From an uncultured SAR86 cluster bacterium (GTDB lineage: Bacteria > Pseudomonadota > Gammaproteobacteria > Magnimaribacterales > D2472), in assembly GCA_902622845.1 (NCBI GenBank), contig CACNRI010000004.1:1-64000 (forward strand): a DNA stretch of 64,000 bases, read 5' to 3'. Both the position numbers and the translations under genes were made by a program. Under the pieces are notes generated by a model that was not told the origin of the DNA, searched no databases, and worked only from the letters and a program-made list of their open reading frames with translations. Positions 62,613-64,000 of the stretch are shown piece by piece (the stretch's first letter is position 1; each line of letters opens with the position of its first letter).

Positions 62613-64000
62613 GTTGGGAAACAGTAATTGGTTTAGAAGTTCATGCGCAACTGTCTACAAATACTAAACTCTTCTCCAGTGCATCTACTAAGTTTGGTTC
62701 AGAGCCTAACACTCAAGTTGATTTAGTTGATTTAGGTTTACCAGGAGTTCTGCCTGTTGTTAATAAGGATGCATTTAAAAAAGCAATAAGATTTGGATTA
62801 GCAATTGAAGCAGATATTAATCAGGAATCTACTTTTGATAGAAAAAATTATTTTTACCCCGATCTGCCAAAAGGTTATCAAATAACTCAAATGACAAAAC
62901 CTATAGTAGAGGGAGGATCTATCGATATTGATGTGGATGGAGATAAAAAAACCATAAACATTACAAGAGCGCATCTTGAAGAAGATGCTGGAAAGTCAAT
63001 ACATGATGCCTATCCAGATAAATCTGTTATTGATTTAAACAGAGCAGGAACTCCCCTGCTTGAGATTGTATCTGAGCCAGAAATATCTAGCGCCAAAGAA
63101 GCTGTTTCTTACATGAAGGCTTTGCATCAACTTGTTACATTTCTAGATGTGTGTGATGGTGACATGTCGCAAGGATCTCTTCGCTGCGATGCGAATGTTT
63201 CTATTAGAAAAGTTGGTGATGCTGAGTTAGGTACTAGAACTGAGATAAAAAATATTAATTCATTTAGGTTTATTGAAAAAGCTATTAATTTCGAAATCAA
63301 AAGACAAATTAAAGTACTAGAGAGCGGTGAAAAAGTTACCCAAGAAACAAGGCTTTATGATAGTGGAAGAGATGAAACAAGGCCGATGCGATCAAAAGAG
63401 TTTGCGAATGACTACAGATACTTTCCTGATCCTGATCTGCTACCAGTGGTTATTTCTGATGATGAGATGGAGGAAATTAGAAGTACTTTCCCTGAACTTC
63501 CTGCAGATAAATCAAGAAGATATATTTCAGAATTCCAAATTGACGAAAGTGAGGCTGAAATTATTTCCTCGTCAAGAGAACTATCTAATTTCTTTGAGGT
63601 TGCAGTAGAATCTAAAAATGATCCAAAACTTGCTGCTAATCTTATAGTTGGTGAAATTGGCTCCCTTCTTAATAAGGATAATATAAAGATAGATGAATCT
63701 AAACTTTCGTCAGATAATTTTAATATTCTGCTTCAAAGAATATCTGATGGAACAATATCTAAAAAAATAGCAAAAACTATACTTGCTGAAATTTGGGAAA
63801 CAGGCAGAAATGCAGATGAAATAATTAATGACCAAGGATTGGTTCAGATTCAAGATGAGAGCCTTCTTGAAGAAGTAATCACAAAAGTAATCGAATCAAA
63901 TACAAAACAAGTTGAAGATTATAAAAATGGTAAAGATAAGCTATTCGGTTTCTTTGTTGGCCAAGTAATGAAAGAAACTCAAGGGAAAGCTAACCCTAAA
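62609..64000 (+). CDS. gatB: Asp-tRNA(Asn)/Glu-tRNA(Gln) amidotransferase subunit B, cut by window end
   Basis: GatB binds the mischarged tRNA and activates its acyl group. It was not on the ORF track because it runs past base 64000. The start SWETVIGLEVHAQLSTNTKLFS, the later SQGSLRCDANVSIR and DYRYFPDPDLLP, and the C-terminal YqeY-like tail ending FFVGQVMKETQGKANPK are typical. 464 codons are present; family length suggests only about 10-20 residues are missing. It overlaps gatA as ATGA. Confidence 0.97.
   Translation, partial: MSWETVIGLEVHAQLSTNTKLFSSASTKFGSEPNTQVDLVDLGLPGVLPVVNKDAFKKAIRFGLAIEADINQESTFDRKNYFYPDLPKGYQITQMTKPIVEGGSIDIDVDGDKKTINITRAHLEEDAGKSIHDAYPDKSVIDLNRAGTPLLEIVSEPEISSAKEAVSYMKALHQLVTFLDVCDGDMSQGSLRCDANVSIRKVGDAELGTRTEIKNINSFRFIEKAINFEIKRQIKVLESGEKVTQETRLYDSGRDETRPMRSKEFANDYRYFPDPDLLPVVISDDEMEEIRSTFPELPADKSRRYISEFQIDESEAEIISSSRELSNFFEVAVESKNDPKLAANLIVGEIGSLLNKDNIKIDESKLSSDNFNILLQRISDGTISKKIAKTILAEIWETGRNADEIINDQGLVQIQDESLLEEVITKVIESNTKQVEDYKNGKDKLFGFFVGQVMKETQGKANPK

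Noticed and set aside
63327-63608. Plus-strand 93-residue ORF near the right end
   Set aside because: It is an out-of-frame shadow of gatB, which is open to the window end but was omitted from the ORF track.

Overview
The window is AT-rich, densely packed chromosomal DNA from a Gram-negative gammaproteobacterium. Gene order follows the Pseudomonas-type arrangement in many blocks: fmdB-aspS-yebC-(nuclease)-ybgC-tolQRAB-pal-cpoB-tRNA-Lys; kdsA-eno-ftsB-ispDF-surE-pcm; rsmI-rnpB-mraZ-dcw; zapE-rplM-rpsI-petABC-sspA; mlaC-ibaG-murA; lptA-lptB; mreBCD-yhdP; gatCAB. Many genes overlap by 1-4 nt, convergent genes overlap at their 3' ends, and many proteins are shorter than their family norm. Together this suggests a streamlined marine lineage such as SAR86. 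That placement is inferred from composition, gene order and gene content; no search was run.

Layout. 1-8836 (minus strand): a truncated NTP/NDP-exchanger-like transporter, tRNA-Lys, the Tol-Pal envelope system, a PD-(D/E)XK nuclease standing where ruvCAB normally lies, yebC, aspS and fmdB. 8902-10703 (plus): a proline-tRNA ligase without its editing insertion, and a DUF1993 protein. 10714-14442 (minus): selO, a thiolase, and recA with a near-perfect LexA box and a hairpin terminator. 14557-14880 (plus): a 7Fe ferredoxin. 14877-44297 (minus): an almost uninterrupted run of growth genes. In transcription order these are rsmI, rnpB, the dcw division/peptidoglycan cluster, rpsF-rpsR-rplI-dnaB-alr, a diiron ferritin-like protein, pyrG-kdsA-eno-ftsB-ispDF-surE-pcm and a DUF368 membrane protein. 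44300-45268 (plus): a short LpoA-like lipoprotein. 45255-50899 (minus): sspA, the cytochrome bc1 complex, rpsI, rplM, zapE. 50911-51903 (plus): degS. 51896-53996 (minus): murA, ibaG, mlaC. 54032-56503 (plus): lptA, lptB, mgtE. 56498-60808 (minus): yhdP and mreBCD. 60883-64000 (plus): gatC, gatA and a gatB cut by the window end.

The genes cover envelope building (murA-G, mraY, ddlB, alr, ftsI, mreBCD, kdsA, lptAB, Tol-Pal), cell division (ftsZ, A, Q, L, B, W, I, zapE), translation (ribosomal proteins, aspS, proS, gatCAB, rnpB) and respiration (petABC).

Most notable departures from the expected: (1) the Rieske protein carries an N-terminal segment resembling the N-terminal domain of phage-type tyrosine integrases; (2) a single small PD-(D/E)XK nuclease replaces ruvC-ruvA-ruvB at their syntenic position; (3) ftsZ has moved from the end of the dcw cluster to between mraZ and rsmH; (4) MurD lacks about 90 residues and has an altered P-loop; (5) an unrecognised secreted protein is inserted between murE and murF; (6) rpoS, nlpD, mutS, rpoN, lptC and mlaBDEF are absent from their usual loci. 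No CRISPR array, insertion sequence or complete mobile element was seen. The only stretch of more than 300 bases without a protein gene holds rnpB.
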